Shown here one piece after another: positions 33,937-42,915 of a stretch of 64,000 nt of DNA. The DNA is from Glaciihabitans tibetensis (GTDB lineage: Bacteria > Actinomycetota > Actinomycetes > Actinomycetales > Microbacteriaceae): positions 124,001 through 188,000 of the forward strand of contig NZ_PVTL01000007.1 in NCBI RefSeq assembly GCF_003003265.1. Reading direction: 5' to 3'. Position 1 is the first letter of the stretch. Every line of letters begins with the position of its first letter. Made by a program: the position numbers and the translations under genes. Under the pieces are notes generated by a model that was not told the DNA's origin, did no database searches, and worked only from the letters and a program-made list of their open reading frames with translations.

Positions 33937-36678
33937 CTACTTCGTGGCCTTGGCCTTCTTGGCGGCGGCGTCGGTCTTGACCTCGGCACCCGTCACGGCG
34001 GCGGCGTCGGCCGTCGCTGCGCGGCTGGCACGAACTTCGGCGAACGAGGTGCCGTAGTACGCGGCCTCCATGATCGTCTTCATGTCGTTGACCATAGGCA
34101 TCCGCGGGTTGGCGGGTGCGCACTGGTCGCCGTACGCGGCCATGGCGAGCTCGTCGAGGCGGCCGATGAACTCGGCCTCGTTGACACCCTGCGCCTGGAA
34201 GGACGGCTTGATGCCGACCTGGTCGCGCAGCTTCTCAACGGCCTTGGCGTAGGACTCGACGCCCTCTGCGGGGGTGGATGCCGGGAGGCCGAGGTGCTTG
34301 GCAATCTCCTGGAACCGCTGCGGGGCGATGTAGTGCTCGTACTTGGGCCAGCTGGTCAGCTTGGTCGGAACCGTTCCGTTGTAGCGGATCACGTGCGGCA
34401 GGTACGTTGCGTTGGTGCGCCCGTGAATGAGGTGCATCTTGGCGCCGGTGACGTGAGCCATCGCGTGGACTATGCCGAGGAACGCGTTACCGAACGCCAT
34501 ACCCGACATCGAGGAGGCGTTGTGCATCTTCTCGCGGGCCTTGACCACGTCGTCATCGGTGCTGCCGATGCCGCCGTTGACACTCGTGACGATGTTTTCA
34601 AAGATCAGCTTGATCGCGTGCAGCGCGAGGCCGTCGGTGAAGTCGTTCGCGTAGACCGAGACATACGCCTCGGTGGAGTGGGTCAGGGCGTCGAAGCCGG
34701 AGTCAGCCGCGAGGAAGGCGGGCATCATGGCCGTGAGGTTCGGGTCGATGATGGCGACGGTCGGCAGCAGGGCGTAGTCCGCGAGCGGGTACTTGGTGCC
34801 GGTGACGTCGTCGGTGATGACGGCGAACGGGGTCATTTCTGAACCGGTGCCCGAGGTGGTCGGGATACAGACCAGCTTGGCGAGCTCACCGAGGTCGGGG
34901 AACTTGAACGCGCGCTTGCGCACGTCGAAGAACTTCTCCTTCATGTCGGCGAACTCGATCTCGGGGTGCTCGTACAGCAGCCACATCACCTTCGCGGCGT
35001 CCATGGGCGAGCCGCCACCGAGGGCGATGATGGTGTCCGGCTTGAAAGCGCGCATTTCTTCCGCACCCTTGAGCACGGCGGCGACGGTCGGCTCGGGGAG
35101 CACGTTGTCGATGATCTGCAGCGAAACGCGGTTCTCGCGACGGTTCAGAACGTCGAGGATCTTGTCGACGAAACCGAGGCGGGTCATCGTGGAGTCGGTC
35201 ACAATCGTGACTCGCTCGACGTTGCGCATGTCGGCCAGGTAACGAACGGCGTTCGGCTCGAAGTAGGTCTTTGCGGGAACCTTGAACCACTGCAAGTTGT
35301 TGTTCCTTCGTCCGATGCGCTTCACGTTGATCAGGTTGATGGCTGACACGTTGTTCGAGACCGAGTTGTGTCCGTAGGAGCCACAACCGAGTGTCAGCGA
35401 GGGGATGAATGCGTTGTAGATGTCACCGATACCACCGAGCGAGCTGGGGGCGTTGGTGATGATGCGGACGGCCTTGATGCGCTTGCCGAACTCCTGGATG
35501 ATGTCCTGGTTCTCGCTGTGGATCGAGCCCGAGTGGCCGAGGCCGTCAAACTCCACCATCTGCTCAGAGAGCGAGATGCCCTCTTCCGCGTCCTTGGCGT
35601 GCAGGACGGCCAGCACGGGGGCCAGCTTCTCGCGCGTCATCGGCTCCTGCGGTCCGACACTGCCGACCTCAACGAGGATGATCGAAGTTTCTTCCGGAAC
35701 GGTGAAGCCGGCCTTCTGGGCGATCCACTGGGGGGACTGTCCCACAACGGTCGGGTTCAGCTTCGCGCCGGCGCAGTTTTCCGAGATCGCCGTGACACCG
35801 AAGATGAAGTCTTCGAGGAGGGTCTTCTCTTCCGGGGTGGCGAGGTAGGCGTGAAGGATCTTGAACTCCGCCATTGCCTCGGCGTAGATGGGCTCCTCGA
35901 TGATGACGGCCTGCTCTGATGCGCAGATCATGCCGTAGTCGAACGCCTTGGAGAGCACAACGTCGTTGACGGCGCGCTTGAGCTTGGCGCTCTTCTCGAT
36001 GAAGGCGGGCACGTTTCCGGCGCCGACCCCGAGGGCGGGCTTACCGCAGGAGTACGCGGCCTTGACCATGGCGTTACCACCGGTGGCAAGAATGGTGGCC
36101 ACACCCGGGTGGTTCATGAGGAGGGTGGACGCTTCGAGCGACGGCACCTCGACCCACTGGATACAGTTTTCGGGAGCGCCAGCGAGGATGGCGGCGTCGC
36201 GCACGACGCGTGCGGCGGCAACGGAGGACTTCTGGGCGGCCGGGTGGAAGCCGAAGATGATCGGGTTGCGGGTCTTCAGCGCGATGAGCGACTTGAAGAT
36301 GGCGGTGGACGTCGGGTTCGTGACCGGGGTGATGCCGCAGATGACGCCAACCGGCTCTGCGATCTCGGTGATGCCGGTGATGTCGTCGTAGCCGATGACG
36401 CCAACGGTCTTGAGCTTGGCCATGGAGTTGGTGACGTGCTCGCAGGCAAAGAGGTTCTTGACCGCCTTGTCCTCGAAGAGGCCTCGTCCGGTCTCCTCGA
36501 CCGCGAGGACGGCCAATTCGCCGTGCTGGCTGAGCGCCGCAACGGACGCCTTCTTGACGATGTGGTCGATCTGTTCCTGGGTGAAGTTTGCGTACTCGCG
36601 GAGCGCTACGTTTCCTGCGGCGACCAGAGTGTCGATTTTCTGGGCGGTAGTGTCGGCTGCGGTTTCGATGATTGTCAT
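33937..36678 (-). CDS. adhE: Bifunctional acetaldehyde-CoA / alcohol dehydrogenase
   Basis: 913 aa. The N-terminal aldehyde dehydrogenase half (about 1-440) carries the catalytic Cys in MICASEQAVI and the NAD-binding segment ITPVTNPTSTAIFKSL. The C-terminal iron-type alcohol dehydrogenase (about 460-880) has ALGGGSPMDAAKVMW, IPTTSGTGSEMTPFAVI and the metal-binding His helix GIVHAMAHVTGAKMHLIHG. AdhE reduces acetyl-CoA to ethanol via acetaldehyde, re-oxidising NADH in fermentation, and forms long filaments in known cases. AAAGGGG ribosome site. A DosR-like box 76-89 bases upstream suggests low-oxygen induction. The C-terminus ends in an Ala/Lys tail. Confidence 0.97.
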   Translation of the reverse strand: MTIIETAADTTAQKIDTLVAAGNVALREYANFTQEQIDHIVKKASVAALSQHGELAVLAVEETGRGLFEDKAVKNLFACEHVTNSMAKLKTVGVIGYDDITGITEIAEPVGVICGITPVTNPTSTAIFKSLIALKTRNPIIFGFHPAAQKSSVAAARVVRDAAILAGAPENCIQWVEVPSLEASTLLMNHPGVATILATGGNAMVKAAYSCGKPALGVGAGNVPAFIEKSAKLKRAVNDVVLSKAFDYGMICASEQAVIIEEPIYAEAMAEFKILHAYLATPEEKTLLEDFIFGVTAISENCAGAKLNPTVVGQSPQWIAQKAGFTVPEETSIILVEVGSVGPQEPMTREKLAPVLAVLHAKDAEEGISLSEQMVEFDGLGHSGSIHSENQDIIQEFGKRIKAVRIITNAPSSLGGIGDIYNAFIPSLTLGCGSYGHNSVSNNVSAINLINVKRIGRRNNNLQWFKVPAKTYFEPNAVRYLADMRNVERVTIVTDSTMTRLGFVDKILDVLNRRENRVSLQIIDNVLPEPTVAAVLKGAEEMRAFKPDTIIALGGGSPMDAAKVMWLLYEHPEIEFADMKEKFFDVRKRAFKFPDLGELAKLVCIPTTSGTGSEMTPFAVITDDVTGTKYPLADYALLPTVAIIDPNLTAMMPAFLAADSGFDALTHSTEAYVSVYANDFTDGLALHAIKLIFENIVTSVNGGIGSTDDDVVKAREKMHNASSMSGMAFGNAFLGIVHAMAHVTGAKMHLIHGRTNATYLPHVIRYNGTVPTKLTSWPKYEHYIAPQRFQEIAKHLGLPASTPAEGVESYAKAVEKLRDQVGIKPSFQAQGVNEAEFIGRLDELAMAAYGDQCAPANPRMPMVNDMKTIMEAAYYGTSFAEVRASRAATADAAAVTGAEVKTDAAAKKAKATK

Positions 36679-36753
36679 GGTTCCCCTTTAATGGTTACCG
36701 GATTATTCGCTTGTCGTTACCTCAAGCTTCGGCGACCGTGAGGGCTAAAACAT

Positions 36754-36767
36754 GTGCCTTAAGTCCC
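36754..36767 (-). promoter_or_regulatory. DosR/DevR-like box upstream of adhE
   Basis: Minus-strand GGGACTTAAGGCAC matches the dormancy-regulator core GGGACTWWAGTCCC at 12 of 14 positions, in the adhE promoter region. Confidence 0.5.
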
Positions 36768-36773
36768 CGGTTT

Positions 36774-37721
36774 TTACTCGGTGGCACCCTTGCGCCTGCG
36801 CCTTGCAACCAGTAGCAGTATCAGCAGCACGACGCCCGCCAGCACCAGCCACGGCACCGCATACCCGAGGGCGAGGAACGCTGCGGTAAAGAACGCGGAG
36901 AACGCGGCAAGACCTGCGACCAGCGAATCCCAGAACGTGTCAGGGGCGGGGGAGGGAGTCTCGGCCTCGGCAACCAGGGTGAGCGTGAGGGTGGCCATCA
37001 TGACCTGCTCGGAAAGAGATCGTCGCTGAGTCTGGAGGCTGTCGAGTTCGCCCTGCCGCGAAGCCAGAGCGGTCTCCACCTCGATCAGTTCGGAGGTGGT
37101 CGCCGCGGAGGCGAGCAGCCCGAGAAGCCGGTCGACCGAGGTGGTGAGCACCGCGATGCGGGCGTCGAGATCCTGGGTCTGGGTGGTGACGTCGGTGGCG
37201 GATGTCTCGACCGAAATGTCCCGGCCCAGATCTTTCAGCTGCTCAAGCGTGTCGGTGAACGTCGCGGCGGGGATCCGCAGCGTCAGGCTGACCTGGCCGC
37301 GCGTGTCATCCACCGGAGCCTGCTCCGAACGGGCATCCACCCTGCCGCCTGCACCCTCGACGATACGCACGGCGTCCTCGGCGGCGGAGATCGGATCGTC
37401 TGCGGTGATGGTGGCCCAGCCCGTGCTGATGACCTCGCGACTGGTCGCGGCCGCTGCGACACCCGGGACTGCCGCGCCCGCTGCGTCTGTCGAGCTCCCG
37501 GCGCCGGGTGCGGCTAGTTCCGGGGCGCTTTCGGAGGCAATGGGCCCTTCCATGGTGCCCGTCGCCAGCGACGAATCGGAGCTGAATGAACCGGACGAAT
37601 CCGACGAATCAGCGCCCGCCGTGCACCCCGCCAGAGCGAGGGCGCCCGCGAGCACGGCGGCAAATGCGGCGGCGGTGCGGAGAGGGAATCGGCGGGACGA
37701 ACGCCGAGGAAAGTAGCTCAT
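36774..37721 (-). CDS. DUF4349 lipoprotein
   Basis: 315 aa. The lipoprotein signal peptide ends in lipobox LAGC, followed by a Ser/Asp low-complexity stretch. The DUF4349 domain (about 95-300) has VISTGWATITADDPISAAEDAVRIVEGAGGRVDARSE-type start, LTLRIPAATFTDTLEQLKDLG and a coiled segment TELIEVETALASRQGELDSLQTQRRSL. A C-terminal membrane helix (about 275-305) ends in a basic tail. It is probably anchored at both ends to the membrane outer face. Function unknown. A TACGGT hexamer ends 6 bases before the ATG (leaderless). Confidence 0.9.
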   Translation of the reverse strand: MSYFPRRSSRRFPLRTAAAFAAVLAGALALAGCTAGADSSDSSGSFSSDSSLATGTMEGPIASESAPELAAPGAGSSTDAAGAAVPGVAAAATSREVISTGWATITADDPISAAEDAVRIVEGAGGRVDARSEQAPVDDTRGQVSLTLRIPAATFTDTLEQLKDLGRDISVETSATDVTTQTQDLDARIAVLTTSVDRLLGLLASAATTSELIEVETALASRQGELDSLQTQRRSLSEQVMMATLTLTLVAEAETPSPAPDTFWDSLVAGLAAFSAFFTAAFLALGYAVPWLVLAGVVLLILLLVARRRRKGATE

Positions 37722-37727
37722 GGTGTC

Positions 37728-37733
37728 ACCGTA
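37728..37733 (-). promoter_or_regulatory. -10-like hexamer TACGGT of the DUF4349 gene (leaderless)
   Basis: Ends 6 bases before ATG 37721 on the minus strand. Confidence 0.5.
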
Positions 37734-37818
37734 GGTGGGTCGCCGGGCGAGTCGCTACCCAACGTTTTTCACAAGTCGTTCGTCACGATTCGTTTGTGCT
37801 TCACGGGATGGTGGTGGG

Positions 37819-37824
37819 GATAAT
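37819..37824 (+). promoter_or_regulatory. -10-like hexamer GATAAT of the hydrolase gene (leaderless)
   Basis: Ends 6 bases before ATG 37831, which supports that start over the longer open frame. Confidence 0.55.
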
Positions 37825-37830
37825 GAGGTG

Positions 37831-38616
37831 ATGACTCTGCTGAGCCGACTGTTCCGAGCGCGTGTGCCGCTGCTCCACGTCGCCTCTGACCAGGGGGAGG
37901 GCCCCGTGGTGGTGCTCGTGCACGGGATCGCGTCGTCGTCGGTCACCTTCCGCAGGCTGGTTCCGCTGCTGGTCGACCGGCACCGGGTGATCACCATCGA
38001 CCTCCTCGGTTTTGGCGAGTCCGTCGCGCCAGACGACGCCACCTTCACCCTCGATGAGCACGTCGCCTCCCTCGCGACAACACTCGACTCGCTCGGCCTG
38101 CGGGCCCCGTTCATCCTGGTCGGGCACTCGCTGGGCAGCCTGATCTCTGCCCGCTACGCCGCCGTTCGCCCGCAGCGGGTCGCCCGGCTCGTATTGATCA
38201 GCCCGCCGGTCTACCTTGCACCCAGCGAACTCGGCGATACGCGGGTGCGTAATCAGGTGGGCGCCTACATGAGGGCGTATGAATTCATTCGGGTGAACAA
38301 GGAGTTCACCATCGCCAACGCCGCCCGCATCGGCCGGCTGTTGCAGATCTCCGAGGTGTTTGAGATCTCCGAACGCAACTGGACCGCGTTCATCCTGTCC
38401 ATGAAGAACTGCATCGAGTCCCAAACTACGATCAGTGACATCGCGGCGGTGCGGGTGCCGATCGACGTGGTGTTCGGCTCTCTCGACCAGTTCATCACCC
38501 CGGGAACCATGCGCATCATCGAGCAGATGCGGCACGTGACGATGCACCGGGTAGAGGCCGCCGACCACCTGGTGCGCAAGCGGCTGGCTCGTGCGGTATC
38601 GCGGGTGATCGGGTAG
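37831..38616 (+). CDS. Alpha/beta hydrolase
   Basis: 261 aa from ATG 37831. VVLVHGIASSSVTFRRLVPLLVD holds the oxyanion HG motif, IDLLGFGES follows strand 4, the nucleophile elbow is VGHSLGS (Ser), a late DVVFGSLDQFITP holds the acid, and AADHLVRKRL the catalytic His. It fits the MhpC/epoxide-hydrolase-like esterase group; the substrate is unknown. Divergent from the DUF4349 gene, with both probably leaderless. Confidence 0.92.
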   Translation: MTLLSRLFRARVPLLHVASDQGEGPVVVLVHGIASSSVTFRRLVPLLVDRHRVITIDLLGFGESVAPDDATFTLDEHVASLATTLDSLGLRAPFILVGHSLGSLISARYAAVRPQRVARLVLISPPVYLAPSELGDTRVRNQVGAYMRAYEFIRVNKEFTIANAARIGRLLQISEVFEISERNWTAFILSMKNCIESQTTISDIAAVRVPIDVVFGSLDQFITPGTMRIIEQMRHVTMHRVEAADHLVRKRLARAVSRVIG

Positions 38617-38652
38617 AGGCTCCTGTCAGCGACTCCTGTCAGCGGCTTCGGG

Positions 38653-38658
38653 TAACCT
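38653..38658 (+). promoter_or_regulatory. -10-like hexamer TAACCT of the aldo/keto reductase gene (leaderless)
   Basis: Ends 6 bases before ATG 38665. Confidence 0.5.
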
Positions 38659-38664
38659 CAGGGA

Positions 38665-39651
38665 ATGCAAAAGCGCATCCTCGGCCGCACAGGTCGCACC
38701 GTTTCCGTTATCGCTCTCGGCACCTGGCAGCTTGGTGCCGACTGGGGGGATGTGACCGAGGCGGATGCCCGGGCCGTTCTCGACGCCGCCGTTGACGCGG
38801 GCGTCACCGCCTTCGACACCGCCGATGTCTACGGCGACGGCCGCAGCGAGCAGCTCATCGGCGGATATCTGGCCGACCGCCCCGAGGCCGACATCTTCGT
38901 CGCCACCAAAATGGGTCGCCGCGAGGCACAGGACCCTTCGAACTTCACCCTGGAGAACTTTCGCGCCTGGACCGATCGCTCCCGGAAGAACCTGGGCGTC
39001 GAGACGCTCGACCTGGTGCAGTTGCATTGCCCACCGACATCCGTTCTCTCCACAGATTCCGTGTACGACGCACTCGACACCCTGGTGGCCGACGGCGCCA
39101 TCAAAAACTACGGGGTTAGTGTGGAGACGGCGGATGAAGCGCTCGCAGCCATCGCGCGCCCCAACGTTGCCAGCGTGCAGATCATCCTGAACGCGTTCCG
39201 GTTGAAGCCGCTTGACCGAGTGCTGCCGGCCGCGACCGAGGCGGGCGTGGGAATCATCGCGCGGGTGCCGCTGGCCAGCGGACTGCTCAGCGGAAAGTAC
39301 ACGGCCGATACCACCTTCGCGGCGAACGACCACCGCACCTTCAACCGCCACGGTGAGGCCTTCGACGTGGGGGAGACCTTCTCCGGTGTCGACTTCGAGC
39401 GAGGCGTTGCCGCCGCCCAGGAGTTCTCGGTACTCGCCGACAGCTATGACCTCACCCCCGCGCAGGCGGCGCTGGCCTGGGTCGCGCAGCTCGAGGGCGT
39501 CAGCATGGTCATCCCCGGTGCACGTTCGGTCGAGCAGGCGCAGTCCAACGCGTCAGCGGGCAGTGTCGAAACGCTCGACGCCGCGTTCACCGAAGCCGTG
39601 ACCGAGCTCTACGACCGCTACTTCCGGGCCGCGATTCACGAGCGCTGGTAG
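38665..39651 (+). CDS. Aldo/keto reductase (YajO/Tas-like)
   Basis: 328 aa NADPH-dependent TIM-barrel oxidoreductase. Catalytic tetrad is visible: Asp and Tyr in FDTADVYGDGRSEQLIG, Lys in VATKMGRRE, His in DLVQLHCPPTS. The C-terminal cofactor segment is MVIPGARSVEQAQSNASAG. It belongs to the longer AKR group, distinct from the three diketogluconate-type reductases elsewhere in the window. The substrate is unknown. It ends 12 bases from the convergent reductase gene. Confidence 0.93.
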   Translation: MQKRILGRTGRTVSVIALGTWQLGADWGDVTEADARAVLDAAVDAGVTAFDTADVYGDGRSEQLIGGYLADRPEADIFVATKMGRREAQDPSNFTLENFRAWTDRSRKNLGVETLDLVQLHCPPTSVLSTDSVYDALDTLVADGAIKNYGVSVETADEALAAIARPNVASVQIILNAFRLKPLDRVLPAATEAGVGIIARVPLASGLLSGKYTADTTFAANDHRTFNRHGEAFDVGETFSGVDFERGVAAAQEFSVLADSYDLTPAQAALAWVAQLEGVSMVIPGARSVEQAQSNASAGSVETLDAAFTEAVTELYDRYFRAAIHERW

Positions 39652-39663
39652 GCAGGTTCTGGT

Positions 39664-40497
39664 TTAGCCGTGATCGTCCGGGTCGAGACCGGTGCGCTCG
39701 CCCGTTTCGAGGCCCGCGATCGCGGCCACGTCGGCTACGTCCAAGGTGAAGTCGAACACCTGGGAGTTCTCGCGAATGCGGTCGAGCGAGTTCGACTTGG
39801 GAATGACCACCAGTCCGAGCTGGATGTGCCACCGCAACACCACCTGCGCGGGTGATTTACCGTGCTTGTCTGCGATCGAGTCCAGGATGTCGTTGCCGAG
39901 CACGCGTCCACGGGCCAGTGGCGACCACGACTCCGTCAGGATCCCGAGCGAGCGGTCGAAGGTACGGGTCTCCAACTGCGGCAGCCAGGGGTGCAACTCC
40001 ACCTGGTTGAGAACGGGGAGTACGTCAGAGGTGTCGCGCAGCCGGTTGAGGTGGTGCGACTTGAAGTTGCTGACGCCGATGGAGCGCACTCGTCCGTCTT
40101 CCTGCAGCTTGACCAACGCTCGCCACGCTTCCGTGTAGCGATTCTGCTCGGGAGCGGGCCAGTGGATCAGATACAGGTCGACGTAGTCCATTCCCAGTAA
40201 CTCGAGGCTCTCGTCGAACGCGCGTTGCGTCTCGTCGTAGCCGTGCCGGTCGTTCCAGACCTTCGTGGTGACGAAGATCTCTTCGCGCGGGACGCCGGAA
40301 GCGCGCACTCCCTCGCCCACCCCGCGCTCGTTGTTGTACAGCGCGGCGGTATCGATGTGCCGGTAGCCAGCCTCGATCGCACCGGCGACCAGCGTGCTGG
40401 CGACGGTGTCCTCGACCTTGTAGACCCCGAGGCCGAGTTGGGGAATGACGTTGCCGTCAGACAGTGGCAGGACCGGGGAGAAAGCGGCAGGAGTCAT
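39664..40497 (-). CDS. Aldo/keto reductase (2,5-diketo-gluconate reductase type)
   Basis: 277 aa. Tetrad: Asp and Tyr in HIDTAALYNNERGVGEG, Lys in FVTTKVWND, His in [11 protein letters not shown]. The NADPH-binding end has VVIPKSNSLDRIRENSQVFDF. Typical of AKR5-type reductases acting on small keto compounds. A GAGAAT hexamer ends 6 bases before the ATG, consistent with a leaderless mRNA. Located 50 bases downstream of an MFS gene on the same strand, so transcripts may also run through. Confidence 0.93.
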   Translation of the reverse strand: MTPAAFSPVLPLSDGNVIPQLGLGVYKVEDTVASTLVAGAIEAGYRHIDTAALYNNERGVGEGVRASGVPREEIFVTTKVWNDRHGYDETQRAFDESLELLGMDYVDLYLIHWPAPEQNRYTEAWRALVKLQEDGRVRSIGVSNFKSHHLNRLRDTSDVLPVLNQVELHPWLPQLETRTFDRSLGILTESWSPLARGRVLGNDILDSIADKHGKSPAQVVLRWHIQLGLVVIPKSNSLDRIRENSQVFDFTLDVADVAAIAGLETGERTGLDPDDHG

Positions 40498-40503
40498 CCC
40501 CCT

Positions 40504-40509
40504 ATTCTC
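40504..40509 (-). promoter_or_regulatory. -10-like hexamer GAGAAT of the reductase gene (leaderless)
   Basis: Ends 6 bases before ATG 40497 on the minus strand. Confidence 0.4.
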
Positions 40510-40547
40510 CCCGATTATCGCCTGGTGTCCCCAATAGTTGCCATGGC

Positions 40548-41756
40548 TCAGCTGGGTTGTGTATAGACCGGCTCGGTGTCGGGAATCGGGCTGGCATCGC
40601 GCCCGCGAAGGTCGGGGTGCCAGCGTCGGAACAGCGTGGGAAAGAGGAACCCGAAGAACGCGAAGGTGGCAGCGACCAGGAACCCGCCGGAGGGACCGTT
40701 TAGGTCAATCAAGAACCCGGCGAGGGCAGAGCCGAGGGCGGCGCCGATCAGCTGGCCCGTGCCGACCCAGCCGTAGGCCTCAGCCGTGTCGCTGAATTTG
40801 ACGCTTGAGGTCACGATCGCCGACATCACCCCGAATGCCGGAGCGATCCCGATCCCCGCTATCAGCAGGGTCACTGCCAGCCACCAGAAATCGAGCGAGA
40901 ACAGCGCGAGCGCCATCCCGACGAACACCGCGAACATGCGCCGCGCCATCGACCAGGGACTCACCGGAAGGTGGCCAAGAGCCAGTCCGCCGATCAGGGA
41001 ACCGATCGCGAAGATGCCGAGCACCAGGCCACCCTCGAGACCGTCGTGACCGAAGGCGGACACCACGCTCGCCTCGACGGCCGAGCAGGCGCCGAGCAGC
41101 AGGAATCCGGTGATGGTGGACAACAGCACGGCACGCTTGGTGAGCACCTTGCCGAGTTTGCGTCGGCTGCGCGGGATGCGTACCCGCCCGACCTCCGGGG
41201 ACAACACAAACCAGGCGCCGCCGAAGATCAGGAAGGCGAGCGCGAGCACGATCGCGGCGACGGTGCTGAACTGCAGCGCGACGAAGGTGGTGATGACCGG
41301 TCCGGCAACCCAGATGATCTCCTGGGCCGAGGCGTCGAGCGCGAAGAGGGGAGTGAGCTGGCGGGAGTTGACCATCTTGGGGTAAATGGTGCGCACGGCC
41401 GACTGCACGGGCGGGCTGCTCAACCCGACAATGAGGCCGACCACCATGTAGGCGGGTACCGACATTTCCACGAACGCGATGACCGCGGTCATTGCGGCGG
41501 AAACCGCGATGGTCAGCACCAGCACGCGGCGCATGCCCCAGACGCCCATCCAGCGGCTGGTCACGGGGCCCGCGACCGCCTGACCGACGCTCGTCGCAGC
41601 CAGTACCAGGCCGGCCGAGCCGTACGAGCCGGTGATGTGCTCGATGTGGAGGAGAAACGCGAGCGACAGCATCCCGTTGGGGAATCGGGCGGTCAGCTGC
41701 GCGGCAATGATCCGGGCGACCCCCGGGGTTTTCAACAAACTGGCGTAAGAACTCAC
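40548..41756 (-). CDS. Major facilitator superfamily transporter
   Basis: 402 aa from a GTG at 41756, with about 12 membrane helices. VAGPVTSRWMGVWGMRRVLVLT is the MFS cytoplasmic loop 2-3 region and GLALGHLPVSP starts the second half. Similar to the actinobacterial MFS group near sugar or drug efflux proteins; the substrate is unreadable. A TAAGCT hexamer lies 9 bases upstream. Followed by an aldo/keto reductase gene on the same strand. Confidence 0.88.
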   Translation of the reverse strand: MSSYASLLKTPGVARIIAAQLTARFPNGMLSLAFLLHIEHITGSYGSAGLVLAATSVGQAVAGPVTSRWMGVWGMRRVLVLTIAVSAAMTAVIAFVEMSVPAYMVVGLIVGLSSPPVQSAVRTIYPKMVNSRQLTPLFALDASAQEIIWVAGPVITTFVALQFSTVAAIVLALAFLIFGGAWFVLSPEVGRVRIPRSRRKLGKVLTKRAVLLSTITGFLLLGACSAVEASVVSAFGHDGLEGGLVLGIFAIGSLIGGLALGHLPVSPWSMARRMFAVFVGMALALFSLDFWWLAVTLLIAGIGIAPAFGVMSAIVTSSVKFSDTAEAYGWVGTGQLIGAALGSALAGFLIDLNGPSGGFLVAATFAFFGFLFPTLFRRWHPDLRGRDASPIPDTEPVYTQPS

Positions 41757-41963
41757 AAGAGCTTTAGCTTACGCGGGCGCAGGGGCACCGGCGGGTGGTC
41801 GGCGGGTGGTGAGAGGTGCGTGCCGGCGGGTCGGCGGGCAAGGAGACGCGCGTGCTGGGAGGTCGACAGCAGCTCGGCAGGTGGGTGTCGCGGGTGAGTG
41901 TCGCGGTGGGGCGTTCCGGCTGCGGTGGCTGTCGGAGTTCGCGTGGGGATAAGCTGGGCGATC

Positions 41964-42512
41964 GTGTCTGAAGTCCGTGAACCCCGAGTCGAATCCGCGC
42001 ACGTGTCCCCCTTCGCTCCGGTGGCTCCCGATCCGCTCTCGATCATCGAGGTTGAGTGGGATGACCCGCGTGGGCTGCGTCTGCGTGCCGAAATGGACGC
42101 CGAAATGGGCGAGCTCTACGCCGAGCGCTTCGCGACGATGCCGCCCGAGTCGATCCCGCCGATGCAGGATGCGTTCGCCATTGACCCGGCCGACATTGTC
42201 ACGTCAATCGTGGTGCTCGACGGAGACGTCGCGGTGGGGCACGCCGCGCTGCGTGCCTTTGGTGACCAACTCGAGGTGAAGCGCGTTTTTGTGGCGCGGG
42301 ACTATCGCGGGCGCGGGGTGTCCAAGCTGCTGATGCGGGAGCTGGAGATCATTGCCCGCAGCGGGGGAGTGCGTACCCTCATCCTGCAGACCGCGGACCT
42401 GCAGATCGACGCCATTCGACTGTACGAGGGACTCGGATATGTGCCGATCCCGTCGTTCCGAGGGTACGAGGTCGTGCCCGGGTCGCTGTGCTTCGGCAAG
42501 GAGCTGTTCTAG
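41964..42512 (+). CDS. GNAT family N-acetyltransferase
   Basis: 182 aa from GTG 41964 (VSEVREPRVES), chosen because a TAAGCT hexamer (41950-41955) lies 8 bases before it; the frame is open 22 codons upstream. Acetyl-CoA motif A is VKRVFVARDYRGRGVSKLLMREL, with LILQTADLQIDAIRLYEGLGYVPI near the end. Likely acetylates a small amine or protein N-terminus; the substrate is unknown. Confidence 0.88.
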   Translation: MSEVREPRVESAHVSPFAPVAPDPLSIIEVEWDDPRGLRLRAEMDAEMGELYAERFATMPPESIPPMQDAFAIDPADIVTSIVVLDGDVAVGHAALRAFGDQLEVKRVFVARDYRGRGVSKLLMRELEIIARSGGVRTLILQTADLQIDAIRLYEGLGYVPIPSFRGYEVVPGSLCFGKELF

Positions 42513-42898
42513 CGCCTGCCGGCCGGATGCGCCTCCCAGCCGAATGCGCCTGCCGAGCGGACAGTTGCCGACGGGCATCGGTGCCGACAGGACAGCTGTC
42601 GACTCGACGTAGGAGGACCGCTCATCGAAAGGGCTGTAGCGTCGCTTTTTCGTCCGGAATGCGTCGATTGTTGTCCGGTGGAGGGGCTGAACAGGGGGCT
42701 CAGGTCGACGACTGTCCGCTGGGTGACGGGGCCGTGGATTGAGTGACGGCAGGTAAGCCCAGCGAGTCCCTGACGGGCGCGTCGGGCACGTATGCGGCTC
42801 AGGGTGATCGGCTCAGGTCGATCGGCTCAGTCGCTTGATCAGCCCAGCGGTCAGCCCAGCAGTTGATCAGCCCATCCGTTGATCAGCCCATCCGTTGA
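42513..42898. other. 386-base gap made largely of degenerate short repeats
   Basis: No convincing gene. It holds a 16-base pair of repeats near 42519-42551 (GCCGRATGCGCCTSCC), a 14-base repeat in three copies (GGCTCAGGGTGATC type, 42796-42840) and the 16-base repeat that enters the thiolase gene. A small palindrome ACAGCTGT is present. Confidence 0.7.
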
Positions 42899-42915
42899 TC
42901 AGCCCAGCCGTTCGA
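42862..42915. repeat. 16-base repeat running through the thiolase stop codon
   Basis: GTTGATCAGCCCATCC twice, a variant, and a partial copy. The thiolase TGA (42899-42901) and its last codons lie inside the third copy. Confidence 0.95.

Noticed and set aside
42488..42742. Small frame of 84 codons after the GNAT gene
   Set aside because: No ribosome site, Arg/Cys-rich composition of a non-coding frame, overlaps decayed repeats.
42862..42915. Attachment site or transposon end
   Set aside because: Direct tandem copies only, no integrase or transposase in the window, and the same style of repeat occurs at many gene ends.
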